DNA of 64,000 bases from Pedobacter sp. GTDB taxonomy: Bacteria > Bacteroidota > Bacteroidia > Sphingobacteriales > Sphingobacteriaceae. This document shows, piece after piece, positions 61,526 to 64,000 of the stretch. The position numbers and the translations under genes were made by a program. Numbering within the stretch: position 1 is the first letter of the stretch; each line of letters opens with the position of its first letter. The stretch is from the NCBI RefSeq assembly GCF_031119335.1, contig NZ_JAVHXT010000015.1, positions 1-64,000 of the forward strand, in the 5' to 3' direction. The notes below the pieces were generated by a model. It was not told the origin of the DNA. It ran no database searches and worked only from the letters and a program-made list of their open reading frames with translations.

Positions 61526-64000
61526 ATGAAAAAAAGATTACTCACGCTATTCTTGGGTTTGTTTTTTCTAGCTATTCAAGTAATCGCTCAACAGAAAACA
61601 ATCACAGGAAAAGTTACCTCCATGGAAGATGGACTTCCCATACCTGGAGCTTCAATCAAGATTAAAGGGACTACTATGGGCGTACAAACACAGCCAGATG
61701 GAACCTACTCTTTAAGTGCCAAGCAGGGAGATATTTTGCAATTTATTTTTCTTGGAATGAAAACCTACGAAGCTACCGTTGGCAGTTCTTCGGTAATCAA
61801 CGCAAACCTAGCTTCAGATAGCCAAGCTTTAGGTGAGGTCGTTGTTACGGCATTAGGTATTAAAAAGGAGAAAAGAGCAGTTGGTTACGCAGTATCTGAT
61901 TTAAATGCAGAAGAGCTGATGAAGAACAAAAACACCAACGTTGTAAATTCCTTAGTCGGAAAAGTTCCTGGGGTTAACGTAACACAATTTGGTGGTTCTG
62001 CGGGAGCTGGAGCGTCTATTACCATTAGAGGGGGTACCTCTTCTTCTGAGGGAAGACAGAATCAGCCTTTATTTGTTGTGGATGGTATTATCTATGATAA
62101 CACAACATCAAGTACAGGTAATACAGGAACTGACGGGTTGTCTCGTAGTAATACAACATACTCTAATAGGGTGATGGATATTAACCCTGAAGACATCGAA
62201 AATTTATCTGTGCTAAAAGGTGCAGCGGCTGCAGCCCTGTATGGTTCAAGGGCAGCTGACGGAGTAATCATAATTACCACCAAAAGAGGTTCAGAAGGGG
62301 CTACTAACGTTAACTATGCAACTAGACTAAGTACTTCTTGGGCGAATAAACTACCAGAAGTTCAAAAGGAATTTGGTGTAGGTGGTTACGCGGTAAATGG
62401 CGTTTTCGATGATGCTAATTCTTATAGCTCATGGGGGAAAAAATTGACTGCTGCCAATACTACCTATGATAATATAGGAACATTTTTTCAAAATGCAGGT
62501 GTTTTTGATAACAACATCAACGTTTCCGGAGGATCTAAAAATGGAACATTTTTTTTATCTGCATCTAACTTTGATCAATCTGGTATTGTTCCTAATACTG
62601 GCTACAATAAAACAACGTTTCGCTTAAACGGTCAACAAAAATATGGTAAGCTAACACTTGATGCTAATATTGCTTATTCGATTGCTGATATGGACAGAAC
62701 GTTGACAACGGCAGGTTTGTACGGTGGAGGTGGTGTTGGAAGTATGGGGGCATTGTATAATTGGCCAACTATTTTCGATATTAGAAATTATATCAATATA
62801 GACGGCACCCAATACCGTCCTTATGCAGCGACATTAGATTTGCAAAGTGATATGGATAACCCATATTGGATCATCAACCAAAATGAATTAACCTCAAGAA
62901 CTAAGCGCATTACCGGTGGTATTAATGGAACCTATAACATTGCAAAATGGTGGGATTTAACTGCTCGTTTAGGTTATGACCAGCACACTACCGATGATTA
63001 TACCTACATTGCCCCTGGTTCGGCTGTTGCGCCAGCATATCAGAATGGTCGTTTAAGTAAAAATGATGTAGATTATTCGTTTTTGACAACTACATTAATG
63101 AATAATTTCCATAAAAAATTTGGTGATTTCGAAACTCATTTGATGTTAGGCGCTACTACTGAGAATACCGAGACCTTAAGTCAAAACCATTGGGGTTATG
63201 GGTTTGTTACAGCGGGAACAATTAGTTTAAATAACATCAACAATACAAACAAGTTTTTTTCTGATAGAACTGTTCAAAGACGTTTATTCGGTGCTTATGG
63301 GGAAGCTGGTGTTTCTTATAAGAGCATCGCTTACTTAACTGTTACGGGACGTAATGATTGGTCATCTACATTACCAATTGAAAATAGATCATATTTTTAT
63401 CCATCTGTAAGTGGATCGGTAGTATTCACAGAATTGATACCTAAAAACAATATTCTTTCTTATGGCAAACTTAGGGCAAGTTGGGCGCAGGTAGGTAAAG
63501 ATGCTAATCCTTATTCTACATTAACTTATGTGAACTCGCCTTATGTTATTGGCTCGTATACTGCTGTAGGAAATCAGTGGTCTGCCGGCAACCCAATACT
63601 TAAACCAGAAATCCAAAGCTCTTGGGAAGTAGGTGGTGAATTTAGATTTCTCAAAGGAAGAATAGGATTGGATTATACCTATTATCACAGTCAAACTAAA
63701 AATCAAATTGCACAACCACGTTTGTCAAATGCAGGAGGCTTTATTTTTAGTTCGTTAAATACTGGATCTGTGATTAATAAAGGTATGGAAGTTGCGCTAA
63801 GTGGCAAGCCAATTGACCAGAAAGATTTTACTTGGGATGTAATGCTAAATTTTTCTTATAATAAAGGGAGATTAGGAGAGTTTCTAGCTGGAGTAGCATA
63901 TTTCTATCCAACTGATGCTCAGTTTGGAACTGTAAAGGCTGCCTCTATTCCTAACGGTGGTTTTTTCCTTGGCATGACAGGTCAAACTTATGCTCGTGAA
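61526..64000 (+). CDS. SusC/RagA-family receptor, truncated by the window end
   Basis: 825 codons seen, open to the edge. Signal peptide (about 1-22, ending VIAQQ), regulatory-like domain (GLPIPGASIKIKGTTMGV), LGEVVVTALGIKKEK, plug with SITIRGGTSSSEGRQ, PLFVVDGIIYDN and AAALYGSRAADGVIIITTK, then barrel strands. The variant LGEVVVTALGIKKEK is that of a SusC subgroup with alternative TonB box. Separate from the upstream operon (terminator and own promoter block), but the shared block at 61430 suggests it belongs to the same regulon. Confidence 0.95.
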   Translation, partial: MKKRLLTLFLGLFFLAIQVIAQQKTITGKVTSMEDGLPIPGASIKIKGTTMGVQTQPDGTYSLSAKQGDILQFIFLGMKTYEATVGSSSVINANLASDSQALGEVVVTALGIKKEKRAVGYAVSDLNAEELMKNKNTNVVNSLVGKVPGVNVTQFGGSAGAGASITIRGGTSSSEGRQNQPLFVVDGIIYDNTTSSTGNTGTDGLSRSNTTYSNRVMDINPEDIENLSVLKGAAAAALYGSRAADGVIIITTKRGSEGATNVNYATRLSTSWANKLPEVQKEFGVGGYAVNGVFDDANSYSSWGKKLTAANTTYDNIGTFFQNAGVFDNNINVSGGSKNGTFFLSASNFDQSGIVPNTGYNKTTFRLNGQQKYGKLTLDANIAYSIADMDRTLTTAGLYGGGGVGSMGALYNWPTIFDIRNYINIDGTQYRPYAATLDLQSDMDNPYWIINQNELTSRTKRITGGINGTYNIAKWWDLTARLGYDQHTTDDYTYIAPGSAVAPAYQNGRLSKNDVDYSFLTTTLMNNFHKKFGDFETHLMLGATTENTETLSQNHWGYGFVTAGTISLNNINNTNKFFSDRTVQRRLFGAYGEAGVSYKSIAYLTVTGRNDWSSTLPIENRSYFYPSVSGSVVFTELIPKNNILSYGKLRASWAQVGKDANPYSTLTYVNSPYVIGSYTAVGNQWSAGNPILKPEIQSSWEVGGEFRFLKGRIGLDYTYYHSQTKNQIAQPRLSNAGGFIFSSLNTGSVINKGMEVALSGKPIDQKDFTWDVMLNFSYNKGRLGEFLAGVAYFYPTDAQFGTVKAASIPNGGFFLGMTGQTYARE

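Noticed and set aside
61526..64000. Broken SusC gene
   Set aside because: The frame is open and conserved to the last base; it is cut only by the window edge.

Overview
The window is chromosomal DNA from a Bacteroidota bacterium, most likely Sphingobacteriaceae (Pedobacter-like). The grounds are four SusC/RagA receptors with three SusD/RagB partners, Bacteroidota-only families (DUF4249, DUF4397, DUF6607, LVIVD-repeat lipoproteins), an arginine cluster with the ArgF' carbamoyltransferase, moderately low G+C, few visible Shine-Dalgarno sites, and promoters close to the Bacteroidota form TTG-N19/20-TAnnTTTG. Calls rest on reading the sequence and on remembered family features; no database was searched.

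Layout. 1-4.8 kb: a SusC/SusD pair closed by a strong terminator. 4.8-11.8 kb: an envelope operon of an unknown exported protein, an STN-containing TonB-dependent receptor, a DUF4249 lipoprotein and an MG2-type exported protein. 11.8-20.6 kb: housekeeping genes (DoxX, LD-carboxypeptidase, metG from a TTG start, MscS-type channel, tRNA-Arg(CCT), M28 peptidase, DUF6607, DUF4397), with a DUF559 nuclease-like gene between near-identical inverted repeats at 15.3-15.9 kb. 20.6-21.5 kb: a spacer with dispersed repeats and the presumed arginine promoter and leader. 21.5-33.4 kb: arginine biosynthesis, in the order GNAT, argG, argC, four-helix-bundle gene, argD, argF', VOC gene, argB, proC, argE, GNAT, argH. 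Its spacers are filled with several families of palindromic or low-complexity repeats, and one family is also read in frame inside argC.

33.9-64 kb: an exported Gfo/Idh/MocA oxidoreductase, a membrane-anchored coiled-coil protein, then genes that look like an amino-sugar or peptidoglycan-glycan utilization and recycling region. These are two GHL10-family putative glycosidases, an LVIVD lipoprotein, an M16 peptidase, an HGSNAT-like membrane acyltransferase, a NagB/PIG-L fusion, AnmK, SusC/SusD, a DeoR-type regulator, and a SusC-SusD-lipoprotein-GHL10 operon. A fourth SusC gene runs off the end. A block of about 24 bases lies roughly 100 bases upstream of two of these susC genes and suggests co-regulation.

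How the genes work together. The arginine genes would convert glutamate to arginine through N-acylated intermediates. The residue at the specificity position of ArgF' (Val90) points to N-succinyl rather than N-acetyl intermediates. The envelope genes would bind, cut and import oligosaccharides at the outer membrane (GHL10 lipoprotein, SusD, SusC), and the cytoplasmic amino-sugar enzymes (AnmK, NagB/PIG-L) would feed products to central metabolism. The most unusual signal is the repeat population: palindromic elements paired with a nuclease-like gene, elements inside or overlapping essential biosynthetic genes, and word-like repeats around a small four-helix-bundle gene inserted in the arginine cluster.
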